From: Candidatus Binatota bacterium
GTDB lineage: Bacteria > Desulfobacterota > Binatia > Bin18
Assembly: GCA_011523265.1 (NCBI GenBank)
Contig: WTHD01000126.1
Location: 1-35,971, forward strand
Direction: 5' to 3'
Length of the DNA stretch: 35,971 nucleotides
The stretch's first letter is position 1. Every line of letters begins with the position of its first letter. Of this stretch, positions 1 through 6,949 are shown in pieces. Position numbers and translations under genes: made by a program. The notes under the pieces are model-generated. The model made no database searches and was not told the DNA's origin. It saw only the letters and a program-made list of their open reading frames with translations.

Positions 1-493
1 GGTAAAAGCGATACGCCGCCGCCGTGTCCTGTTGGCCGACAATACAGTGGCCCAGTCCGCCCGCGCCGGTCTTGAACCGGCCGTGCATGCGGCGTCCGGG
101 ATAGAAAGGCTGGCTGAACTGCACCTGCGGCCCGTGGAAAATTTCAACCGGATTGCCGTTGGGGTCGGCGAGTTTCAGCACCTCCAGCACGCGGCGCTCG
201 GCAGCCTCGTCCGGCGATCCCACACGGTAGGCAATATCCGCCTCGGACAACTGCTGCTGCATCTGTCCGAACTCTTCGGGCCCGGCAACCCGAAAGCCGA
301 GATAGAGCAGATCGTCGCTCGGGTCGTTGTGCAGGACAATTCGGTGATGCCAATAGTCCATGCGCGCGTAGCAGCGGTCGCCTTCGCCTTCATCCGCAAT
401 TTCCCAGCCGATGATATTGGCCGCAAAATGCTTCCAGGTGTCGATATCCTTGACGCCAACACCCATATATCCCAGCTCTGTGACGTGAATCAT
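1..493 (-). CDS. Extradiol ring-cleavage dioxygenase (BphC-like, VOC fold), 3' end cut by window edge
   Basis: The protein starts at ATG 493 with an AGGAGG ribosome site at 498-503, and 164 codons are visible before the window ends. The first ~120 residues form one vicinal-oxygen-chelate module with the family-typical ADPNGNPVEIF strand. The second module begins with GLGHCIVG, whose His matches the first Fe(II) ligand of 2,3-dihydroxybiphenyl 1,2-dioxygenases. The family cleaves catechol-type rings next to the hydroxyls in the cytoplasm. The remaining His and Glu ligands would lie beyond the window. It is transcribed divergently from the MetE-like gene and the hydroquinone dioxygenase genes, which fits an aromatic catabolism region. 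The substrate cannot be told from the sequence. The plus-strand ORF across it is a shadow. Confidence 0.85.
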   Translation of the reverse strand, partial: MIHVTELGYMGVGVKDIDTWKHFAANIIGWEIADEGEGDRCYARMDYWHHRIVLHNDPSDDLLYLGFRVAGPEEFGQMQQQLSEADIAYRVGSPDEAAERRVLEVLKLADPNGNPVEIFHGPQVQFSQPFYPGRRMHGRFKTGAGGLGHCIVGQQDTAAAYRFY

Positions 494-691
494 ATTTCCT
501 CCTGTGTAGTTGTTTTTCCCTCTCGCTGTGCCCGCTCCTATCCGTGACCAATCATACCCTTGCTGTCAAGACAGATACAGGGATGGGCGGCACGCGGCTT
601 CCGTTCCGGGAAGGAGTACGCTACCGTGGCCCTCGCGTCTCGTGCCGGTCAGGTATCAAGCGGGAAGGATAGATCGCCGACGGGAGTTGCC

Positions 692-1690
692 ATGATCCGA
701 ACAACGGTCGTAGGAAGTTGGCCTCTGCCTGAACACTACCGGAACCGCTTGTTGCAGTATCACCGGGGACAGTTGCCTGACATGCTCGTCAAACCGACAC
801 TGAGCGGCGCGGCAGAAGTGGCCATCCGCGAGCAGCAGGCGACCGGCGTGACCCAGTTCATGGGTGGCGAGTTTTTCGCTGAGGTCTTCATTCAGCACCT
901 TCCCCGCCAACTGACCGGCATCCGCCTGGTGAAACCGCAAGCCGACGAATTACGGACGTATAGGGACGTTGCCCGCTACGAACTGACCGGCGATATTGAG
1001 GCTCCTCGCGGTCTGGGCTATGTCGAGGCCTTCCGCCGGGAATCCCACATTGAACCGAGCCTGGATAAAGTCGCCGTCCCCGGTCCTTTAGAAGTGCTCG
1101 GGCACCTGAAATGGACGGATGCGGTCCGGGCCCAGGTGCCACGGGCAATCGAGATCGTGAATCGGGAACTACGCGGGCTCGCGGCGGCCAAGGTCCGCGA
1201 GATCCAGTTGGATATTCCGACGATCGCCATTCGCTCCGTCCTGGGCCGTCTGGCTCCCGAAGAGGCGGCCGATTTGATCGCCCAGAGCTTTGAAGGGGTT
1301 GATACGCTCAAAACCATCCACTGTTGCCTGGGCGACCTGGGCTCGCAGTCGGCCGTCACCACCCATAATCTTCACGCGTTGCTGCCCTATATTGAGCGAC
1401 TGGCCGGCGTGATCGACAAGGTCCACCTGGAATGCTCCCACCCCGGACAGTGGGCCGACCGGGTCTGTCTGCGCGATATTCCTACGGGCATGCAGGTCAT
1501 TGCCGGCATTGTTGATGTCAAAGCGTCGGTCGAAACCAACGCTCAGATTGAGGAGCGCATTCGTGAGGTCCTCAAATATGTTGAAGCAGACCGGCTGTGG
1601 ATCGCGCCGTCCTGCGGCTTGGGCCGCCGCACGACGGAGATTGCCCTGGGCAAAGTCTCGCGCATGGTTGAGGTGGCAAAACGCTGCTGA
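692..1690 (+). CDS. MetE C-terminal-domain (cobalamin-independent methionine synthase family) methyltransferase
   Basis: 332 residues from ATG 692, preceded by GGGAG at 681-685; the frame is open further upstream but that extension has no family similarity. It is a single UROD/MetE-like barrel: VGSWPLP near the N-terminus resembles the TIGSFP opening of MetE, and GIVDVKASVET near residue 272 resembles GVIDVHSPRVES. All four zinc ligands of MetE can be placed: H210 and C212 (IHCCLGD), E247 (HLECSH) and C308 (APSCGLG). The protein therefore probably activates a thiol by zinc coordination and methylates it. It lacks the N-terminal half of full MetE, as in archaeal and other core-only enzymes. 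It lies 51 nt before the hydroquinone dioxygenase genes, so a role in demethylation or thiol transfer during catabolism is possible but unproven. Confidence 0.75.
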   Translation: MIRTTVVGSWPLPEHYRNRLLQYHRGQLPDMLVKPTLSGAAEVAIREQQATGVTQFMGGEFFAEVFIQHLPRQLTGIRLVKPQADELRTYRDVARYELTGDIEAPRGLGYVEAFRRESHIEPSLDKVAVPGPLEVLGHLKWTDAVRAQVPRAIEIVNRELRGLAAAKVREIQLDIPTIAIRSVLGRLAPEEAADLIAQSFEGVDTLKTIHCCLGDLGSQSAVTTHNLHALLPYIERLAGVIDKVHLECSHPGQWADRVCLRDIPTGMQVIAGIVDVKASVETNAQIEERIREVLKYVEADRLWIAPSCGLGRRTTEIALGKVSRMVEVAKRC

Positions 1691-1741
1691 CACAGGCTAT
1701 GTTCGCAGCCGAACAGGTCGGCAGTATCAGGAGGGAGCAGT

Positions 1742-2242
1742 ATGTCGGAATACACGACCGTGTTTGGTTCCCTGGAACGGTATGAGAAAGGCCGGGTCGA
1801 GATCATTAACGACCAGGCCCGGCATTATGCCTTTTCCAATATCTTTGAGGTGGCCTCTCAGGCCCAGCCGTACGAAAAGATCGCCGTGGCGAAAAACCTG
1901 GAGTACGTGGTCGAAGTCCTGCGCGCGGAAGGCCGCTCATACTGGTTTACCGCTACGCACGATGAATTCGCGGTGGTCATGGACGGACACCTGGAACTCC
2001 ATCTGGTCAAACTCGACGACCCGGCCTCCGTGGTGTCGCCGGACACGCACGGGTCCGTGCGCCTGCCCGGACCACCCGCCGGCAAACCGATGGGCTGGAT
2101 GAAACTCCGGCGCGGGCATCAGGCCCTGCTGCCGGCCGGTACGGCCTATCAGTTTCTTGCCGAACAGCCGTGCGTCATACTGCTGCAAACGCTGAAAGGC
2201 CCGCTCACGGTCGAAAAATGGGCGGATATTTGTACGGGCTAG
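1742..2242 (+). CDS. pnpC: Hydroquinone 1,2-dioxygenase, small subunit (PnpC/HapC-like)
   Basis: 166 residues, ATG 1742 behind a strong AGGAGGGAG site. The size matches the ~18 kDa small subunit of two-component hydroquinone dioxygenases (PnpC, HapC). A cupin-like pattern is visible: a central segment WFTATHDEFAVVMDGHLELH and a later RGHQALLPAGTAYQF strand. In the known enzyme the small subunit is a structural cupin partner and iron sits in the large subunit. The large-subunit gene follows 52 nt downstream, which is the main reason for the call. Together they open hydroquinone to 4-hydroxymuconic semialdehyde in the cytoplasm. The semialdehyde dehydrogenase and maleylacetate reductase usually found next to them are not in the window. 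Confidence 0.78.
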   Translation: MSEYTTVFGSLERYEKGRVEIINDQARHYAFSNIFEVASQAQPYEKIAVAKNLEYVVEVLRAEGRSYWFTATHDEFAVVMDGHLELHLVKLDDPASVVSPDTHGSVRLPGPPAGKPMGWMKLRRGHQALLPAGTAYQFLAEQPCVILLQTLKGPLTVEKWADICTG

Positions 2243-2250
2243 AATACCTA

Positions 2251-2277
2251 CCCTCACCCTATCCCAGAGGGAGAGGG
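2251..2277. repeat. GC-rich palindrome between the two dioxygenase subunit genes
   Basis: CCCTCACCCT (2251-2260) pairs with AGGGAGAGGG (2268-2277) with one mismatch and a 7-nt loop. It lies between pnpC and pnpD, just before the AAGGAGG ribosome site of pnpD. The same CCCTCtCCC/GGGAGAGGG sequence forms a hairpin at 23704-23726, so it looks like a dispersed element. In the mRNA it could stabilise the transcript or adjust subunit ratio; this is inference. Confidence 0.6.
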
Positions 2278-2294
2278 GAAGGAGGAGACAGACG

Positions 2295-3284
2295 ATGAGT
2301 AGCGTCAAAGCCTCGGCGCCCGACACGAAGACCGGGTATAAGCGTTTTGAGTTGGGCCGGTTCTCTTTCTCACGCGACGAATATTTCGTCACCGTTCGCT
2401 GGCCGGCCAGGGAGGCGCAACTCTCCCACACTCTCCCGGTCGATGCCTTTCTCAGGGCCCTGGTGCGCGATGTGGCCTGGGGGTTCTTTTACGGCTGGGT
2501 CAATTTTGATGCCGTGCTCGGCACCCGGAATCGGTACGGCCAGGTGGAGTTATACGCCGGACGCTATAACGACAGCTACCATGACTCCGGCCTCGATTGT
2601 GTTGAGACCTTTGACACGCCGGAGATTCTGGCCACCTTCAAGGCCATGTTGAGCGACTGGACGAATGCCGGCTTTGACCCGTTTGCCGCGCCCGCGGAGA
2701 CTGGCACCGCGGTCTTCGGTAAAAAGAACGGGAGCAATACCGCAGCCATTGAACGCAACCGGGAGACCTGCCGGCGCATGCCGGGTCTACCCGGCGATGC
2801 CTCACTCCGCTCGGACGCCAACGGCTATCCGGTCAACCGCGCCTTTGCCGATGTCGAACAGGACGAGCCCGAGATTCATGCCGAGCCGGGCTTTGAGAAC
2901 GAGGTCCACGCCTTTAACCTGTTCAAATACCTGTCCCGCTCCGACGTGACCTGGAATCCTTCCGTGGTGTCCGTGTGCCGCAACAGCCTGTTCTGCCCGA
3001 CCACCGAGGAACACATCCTGCCGGTCATTCACGGCAACGACCGGGTCGAGTGGTTTATCCAGGTCAGCGATCAAATCACCTGGCAGGTCAGCGACAAGGA
3101 AACCGGCCAGCCTCGGGCCAGGGTGGTCATGAAGCCCGGCGATGTGGCGGCCATGCCGGCCAATATTCGACACCAGGGCTTTTCGCCCAAGCGCGCCATG
3201 CTGCTGGTCTGGGAAAACGCAACGTCGGGCCTGCCCGAGAAATACGACAGCGGCGAGCTCCCACCCTATCCGATCGAGCTGTAA
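2295..3284 (+). CDS. pnpD: Hydroquinone 1,2-dioxygenase, large catalytic subunit (PnpD/HapD-like)
   Basis: 329 residues, ATG 2295, with AAGGAGG about nine bases upstream. This is the iron subunit of the two-subunit hydroquinone dioxygenase. The published PnpCD structure, as I recall it, binds Fe(II) through His256, Asn258, Glu262 and His303. Here VIHGNDRVEW gives H246, N248 and E252, and ANIRHQGF gives H293, so the spacings (2, 4 and 41) are identical. The C-terminal half is thus a cupin-type catalytic domain; the N-terminal half (about 1-200) contains YAGRYNDSYHDSG and other segments of the large-subunit family. The product of ring opening is 4-hydroxymuconic semialdehyde. The flavin monooxygenase at 3787 may supply the hydroquinone. 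The gene appears intact. Confidence 0.85.
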   Translation: MSSVKASAPDTKTGYKRFELGRFSFSRDEYFVTVRWPAREAQLSHTLPVDAFLRALVRDVAWGFFYGWVNFDAVLGTRNRYGQVELYAGRYNDSYHDSGLDCVETFDTPEILATFKAMLSDWTNAGFDPFAAPAETGTAVFGKKNGSNTAAIERNRETCRRMPGLPGDASLRSDANGYPVNRAFADVEQDEPEIHAEPGFENEVHAFNLFKYLSRSDVTWNPSVVSVCRNSLFCPTTEEHILPVIHGNDRVEWFIQVSDQITWQVSDKETGQPRARVVMKPGDVAAMPANIRHQGFSPKRAMLLVWENATSGLPEKYDSGELPPYPIEL

Positions 3285-3300
3285 TCAGAAGGAGAACCGC

Positions 3301-3603
3301 ATGAAATTCGGGGTGTTGTATATTCCTGACTATTACGAAGAGCGCCACAAATCGTCCAGCCATTATTACGGTGAAATGCTGGAGCAGATCGACCTGTGTG
3401 AAGAAATCGGTCTGGACAAAGGCGACGGACTGATGTTCGGCACTCCCGAGCGTTGTATTCGGCGTATCAAGAACATCAAGGCAGGCCTGGGGATTACCCG
3501 TATGCTGTTCGAGGTCAACTTCGGCGGCATGGCGCACGACAAGGTGCTGCGCTCGCTGGAACGTTTTGGCAAGTACGTGCTGCCGCACGTGCGCGACATA
3601 TAA
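3301..3603 (+). pseudogene. Luciferase-like (LLM) oxidoreductase with large in-frame internal deletion
   Basis: A 100-residue ORF from ATG 3301 with AGAAGGAG just upstream. Residues 1-39 (MKFGVLYIPDY...EEIGLD) match the start of luciferase-like flavin monooxygenases. Residues from about 43 (FGTPERCIRRIKN) to the end (FGKYVLPHV) match their last ~60 residues. The 230-250 residues between, with the flavin and substrate sites, are missing, while the reading frame is kept. The intact relative at 30178-31281 (367 aa) has the same two ends: MRFGFLSE at the start and IGKYVIPKFK at the end. The product should not be catalytic. Deletion in the genome or an assembly collapse would look alike. It is the last gene after pnpCD, so the intact version was probably part of that operon. 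Confidence 0.75.
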
Positions 3604-3605
3604 GG

Positions 3606-3657
3606 GTCGGTTGAGTCGGTTGAGTCGATTGGGTCTAGTGGGTCAGGGGAGTCTGTT
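3606..3657. repeat. Degenerate short tandem repeats
   Basis: Copies of GTCGGTTGA and drifted forms (GTCGATTGG, GTCTAGTGG, GTCTGTTGA) follow each other with a period near nine. The array begins right after the stop of the truncated luciferase-like gene and runs into the REP-like palindrome. It has no coding value. Confidence 0.6.
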
Positions 3658-3663
3658 GAGCGA

Positions 3664-3737
3664 GTAGGTCGGATTAGCGCAGCGTAATCCGACACGGCCG
3701 GCGGCGTCGGATTACGCCTATGGCTAATCCGACCTAC
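3664..3737. repeat. REP/BIME-like double palindrome
   Basis: The ends GTAGGTCGGATTAG (3664-3677) and CTAATCCGACCTAC (3724-3737) are perfect 14-bp inverted repeats. Inside them are two hairpins: GTCGGATTA/TAATCCGAC at 3668-3693 and again at 3706-3733. Such head-to-head pairs of hairpins are typical of bacterial interspersed mosaic (REP) elements. A single half copy occurs at 9192-9218. Minus-strand ORFs reading YAALIRPT come from this element and are not genes. Confidence 0.85.
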
Positions 3738-3786
3738 GGGACTATCGTGAAACGCGCTCGTCTAATCTCGCGGGGGGAGGCAGCTT

Positions 3787-5049
3787 GTGAAAATCGCCAT
3801 TATCGGTGGTGGTATCGGGGGCATGACGCTGGCCCTGTCGCTCCACGACGCCGGCCTGACCGATGTCGATATCTATGAATCCGCCCATACGATCAGCGAG
3901 CTGGGCGTCGGCATTAACGTGCTGCCGCACGCGGTTCGCGAGCTGACCGAACTCGGCCTGCTGGACGGCCTTGCCGCGGTCGGCATCCCCACCGGCGAGT
4001 TGGTCTTCTACTCCAAACATGGCCAACGCATCTGGGGTGAACCTCGGGGGCGCGCCGCAGGCTATCACTGGCCCCAGTTCTCCATTCATCGCGGCGAGTT
4101 GCTGAAAGTGCTCCACCAGGCCGTAGCAGACCGGCTCGGCCAGGCGCGTGTCCACACCGGCCACCATTTAGTCCGCTTCGGGCAGGCAGCGGGAAGGGCC
4201 TGGGGCGAGTTCGTCGATAGAGCACGGGATACGGCGGCGCGTCGTGTCGAGGCCGACCTGCTCGTCGCCTGTGACGGCGTCCATTCGGTCGTCCGTCAGC
4301 AACTCTACCCCGACGAGGGTCCGCCCAAATGGAACGGGATTACGATGTGGCGCGGGGTCACCGAGGGCAAGCCGTTTCTGTCGGGCCGCACGATGCTGAT
4401 GGCCGGTTATTTTCAGCGGCGGGTGGTTATCTATCCGATTTCAAAACGCCACGAGAAGCGGGGCCAGGCGCTCATCAACTGGGTGGCGGAATTCAAGGTC
4501 GCCGACGATCAACCCATGCCCCCGCAAGACTGGGAACACACGGCGCGTCTTGAAGAAGCGCTCGCCCCGTTTGCTTCGTTTCGCTTTGACTTTCTCGATG
4601 TACCGGAACTCATGCGGCAGACTGAGACTATTTACCAATATCCGATGGTCGATCGTGACCCGCTGCCGAGCTGGGACTTCGGGCGGGTAACGTTGCTGGG
4701 CGACGCGGCCCATCCCATGTATCCGGTCGGCTCAAACGGAGCCTCCCAGGCCATTATTGATGCGCGCGTCCTGGCCCGGGAACTCGCGCTCCAGCCATCG
4801 ATTGAGTCCGGCGTGGCCGCCTATGATGCCGCGCGCCGTCCGGCTACGGCCGCAGTCGTGCAAGCGAACAGAAAAGTCGGGCCGGAACAGTGCATGGAGC
4901 TTGTCGAGCAACGCGCGCCGAACGGCTTTACCGATCTTGACGCCGTCATCAGCCAACGCGAACTGGAAGAAATCTCCCGTTCGTATAAGCGCACGGCCGG
5001 TTTCGACCCCGACATATTGAACAACCGACCGTCGTTGTCAGTCGGTTAG
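3787..5049 (+). CDS. FAD-dependent aromatic hydroxylase (PhzS / salicylate hydroxylase-like)
   Basis: 420 residues from GTG 3787, with GGGGGGAGG at 3772-3780. It is a class A flavoprotein monooxygenase. The Rossmann GGGIGG is at residues 7-12, the DG motif (ACDGVHSVVR) at D163-G164, and the GD motif LLGDAAHPMYPVGSNGA at D306. The last of these closely matches PhzS-type enzymes. No signal peptide or membrane segment is seen. The family uses NAD(P)H and O2 to hydroxylate aromatic rings, in some members with loss of a carboxylate. Following a hydroquinone dioxygenase locus, it could make the hydroquinone substrate, but the REP element and the broken gene between them mean co-transcription is uncertain. 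The exact substrate is unknown. Confidence 0.82.
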   Translation: MKIAIIGGGIGGMTLALSLHDAGLTDVDIYESAHTISELGVGINVLPHAVRELTELGLLDGLAAVGIPTGELVFYSKHGQRIWGEPRGRAAGYHWPQFSIHRGELLKVLHQAVADRLGQARVHTGHHLVRFGQAAGRAWGEFVDRARDTAARRVEADLLVACDGVHSVVRQQLYPDEGPPKWNGITMWRGVTEGKPFLSGRTMLMAGYFQRRVVIYPISKRHEKRGQALINWVAEFKVADDQPMPPQDWEHTARLEEALAPFASFRFDFLDVPELMRQTETIYQYPMVDRDPLPSWDFGRVTLLGDAAHPMYPVGSNGASQAIIDARVLARELALQPSIESGVAAYDAARRPATAAVVQANRKVGPEQCMELVEQRAPNGFTDLDAVISQRELEEISRSYKRTAGFDPDILNNRPSLSVG

Positions 5050-5120
5050 CACTATACCTGTTTTTTCAAGAGACCGTTCTCACGCTGTGCGATCTGACGA
5101 GACGAAAATCACATCTCTGG

Positions 5121-5480
5121 CTACATTCCAAATAACCGTTGCAGCTTGCTCGCGACCTGGGACTGTAATTCCGATGACAGCTCACCGAGCTCGCGCTGAA
5201 TCAGACCGGTTGTTACCGTCATAAGGCGGTGAAGTCTCAGCGTGGAAGAGACTTGTAACCCCGTTCCGGCAAAATCGGGATGATCCGAATCGACCACGAG
5301 ATCACTGTCTAATAACGGGGAGGGAATACGGCTGGTAATAAAAGCCAGGACAAGGTGGCGGTGTGGTCCGACCTCTTCGGTCAGGCAGGCCGCTGGTCGC
5401 ACCTTTCTTGTGGACAGGTCGTCAAAAGGAAAGGGAACGAGAACGATCTTACCCCTGGTCACGAAAAGGCTTCCCGTCAC
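5121..5480 (-). CDS. MazF/PemK-type mRNA interferase toxin
   Basis: Up to 119 residues. The N-terminus RGKIVLVPFPFDDLSTRKVRPA is the hallmark of the PemK/MazF fold, with the conserved Arg-Pro before the second strand. The mid part ITSRIPSPL and the end IQRELGELS also match the family, which cleaves mRNA at short sequences. The start is either GTG 5480 or GTG 5462; both overlap the end of the antitoxin gene, which indicates translational coupling. It converges on the flavin monooxygenase gene. Confidence 0.85.
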   Translation of the reverse strand: MTGSLFVTRGKIVLVPFPFDDLSTRKVRPAACLTEEVGPHRHLVLAFITSRIPSPLLDSDLVVDSDHPDFAGTGLQVSSTLRLHRLMTVTTGLIQRELGELSSELQSQVASKLQRLFGM

Positions 5481-5715
5481 GCAGCGTATAGCGGTCTTCC
5501 GAGGGGTCTTTCAGAAAATCAAAGACGGGATTCTGCTCCGCCGCCCGCAGCCACTCCTTCTCATCCATATCGGCAACGTCAGCCTCTTCCGGGAAGACAA
5601 TAATCACCCTCACTCGACTCGGACCGGAGAGCGGAAGCGGGGCGTCCAGATGCAACTGATGCTGCTCGTCAATGGTTCCCATCACTTCCAGCATTTTCGA
5701 GCCATCTTCCTTCAT
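5449..5715 (-). CDS. Cognate antitoxin of the MazF/PemK toxin
   Basis: 88 residues from ATG 5715 with AAGGAG at 5721-5726; ATG 5694 is a weaker alternative. It precedes the toxin and overlaps it by up to 32 nt. The N-terminal half (MLEVMGTIDEQHQLHLDAPLPLSG) resembles the short β-strand antitoxin proteins found with MazF-like toxins. The C-terminal half is acidic and probably unstructured (DMDEKEWLRAAEQNPVFDFL), as expected for the part that blocks the toxin. I see no clear helix-turn-helix or operator. The call rests mainly on position. Confidence 0.7.
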   Translation of the reverse strand: MKEDGSKMLEVMGTIDEQHQLHLDAPLPLSGPSRVRVIIVFPEEADVADMDEKEWLRAAEQNPVFDFLKDPSEDRYTLRDGKPFRDQG

Positions 5716-5787
5716 ATGTACTCCTTGTGGAGAAGAAAAACACTCCTACCGTACCAGAGATATGAGGCAAGAAAAGCGGTCTCCCCC

Positions 5788-6921
5788 TCACCCGCACGCA
5801 GAAAAACGCTCCAGGTGGTGGTCCGCGTCGCCAAAGGTCTGGGCGATCATGGTCAGGCGGCGAAACGTGTGACTGACTTTCAATTCCTCGGTCATGCCCA
5901 TCCCCCCGTGCAACTGAACAGCCTCCTGGCTGATGTGACGGCAGGCGTCGGCAATATGGATTTTTGCCGCGGATATGGTCCGGCGGCGTTCGTCGGCATC
6001 CGCGCTGTCGGCCTTCACGCAGGCCAGACAGGCCATGGATTTGGCCTGCTCAACGATGATCGTCATCTCGACCATGCGGTGTTGCAGGGCCTGAAACGAG
6101 CCGATCGGTACCCCGAACTGCTTGCGGGTCTTGAGGTACTCAAGCGTGGTGTCATTCGCAAACTGCATGGCCCCAACCGCTTCGGCACAGACCAGGGCGG
6201 TGGCGTAGTCCACCACGGCTTCGATCAGCGGCAGGGCCTGTCCTTCCGGGCCGATCAGCGCATCGGCGGGAACAACCGTCCCGGCGAAACGCACATCCGC
6301 GGCGCGTAAATTATCAATCGTCCGATAGGGCGTGAGCGTCACACCCGGCGCGCTCGGGTCTACCACGAGCAGGCTAATGCCGTCCGCGGCGGTAGTGGGC
6401 CCTGCAGTGCGTGCCGACACAATGAGTTTATCGGCGCAGGGCGCGTGCAGAACGACGCATTTCTCGCCCTCCAGCCGATAGCCGTTAGCGGTCTTCTCCG
6501 CCCGGCAGGCGACATGCGCCAGATTATAGCGCGCCTCGCGTTCGGTTTGAGCGAACGCCAGCTTGCACCGACCCGCGACGAGAGCCGGCAGAATCTCCTG
6601 CCGCTGGGTCTGACTGCCGCCCCTGGCAATGAATTGTCCACCTAGACCGACGCTGGCCAGGTAGGGCTCGACAATAAGCCCGTCGCCAATCGCTTCCATG
6701 ACCGGCATCAGGTCTACCGCGTTTCCTCCAAAGCCCCCAACCTCGCTCGCAAAAGGCAGACCCAGCAGGCCCATTTCGGCAAACGTGGTCCAGACCCGCT
6801 CGCTATAGCCCTGATCGGACTCGATGATCGCCTGGCGAGCGGCAAAGGTATATTCTTTGGTCAGAAATTGGCGGACGCTCTGCGTCAGCAGTTGTTGTTC
6901 TTCGCTGTAGTCGAAGTTCAC
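5788..6921 (-). CDS. Acyl-CoA dehydrogenase, probable non-catalytic subunit of an α2β2 enzyme
   Basis: 377 residues from GTG 6921 with CAGGAGA at 6929-6935. The frame is open up to 7068, but that part overlaps the neighbouring gene and is not family-like. The acyl-CoA dehydrogenase fold is seen from FDYSEEQQLLTQSVRQFL to VQLHGGMGMTEELKVSHTFR. The usual TEPxxGSD loop is replaced by FAQTEREARYN, and I find neither the YxGxxEIQ Glu nor the internal ER catalytic base. This is common for one partner of heterotetrameric dehydrogenases such as the actinobacterial FadE28-FadE29 pairs. It lies 28 nt after its partner in one operon. The substrate is probably a branched or ring-containing acyl-CoA, by analogy only. 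Confidence 0.85.
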   Translation of the reverse strand: MNFDYSEEQQLLTQSVRQFLTKEYTFAARQAIIESDQGYSERVWTTFAEMGLLGLPFASEVGGFGGNAVDLMPVMEAIGDGLIVEPYLASVGLGGQFIARGGSQTQRQEILPALVAGRCKLAFAQTEREARYNLAHVACRAEKTANGYRLEGEKCVVLHAPCADKLIVSARTAGPTTAADGISLLVVDPSAPGVTLTPYRTIDNLRAADVRFAGTVVPADALIGPEGQALPLIEAVVDYATALVCAEAVGAMQFANDTTLEYLKTRKQFGVPIGSFQALQHRMVEMTIIVEQAKSMACLACVKADSADADERRRTISAAKIHIADACRHISQEAVQLHGGMGMTEELKVSHTFRRLTMIAQTFGDADHHLERFSACG

Positions 6922-6949
6922 GCTGAGGTCTCCTGTTTGCAAATCCGGT

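Noticed and set aside
32-547. Plus-strand 171-codon ORF
   Set aside because: It lies antisense to the extradiol dioxygenase, which has a ribosome site and clear family motifs; this ORF has neither.
1169-1693. Minus-strand 174-codon ORF
   Set aside because: Antisense to the MetE-like gene and without a ribosome site or family motifs.
3366-3695. Minus-strand ORFs with YAALIRPT (also at 8807-9223)
   Set aside because: The shared peptide is only the translation of the REP-like palindrome and does not show homologous proteins.
5410-6309. Plus-strand 299-codon ORF
   Set aside because: It is a shadow of the antitoxin and acyl-CoA dehydrogenase genes with no recognisable domain.
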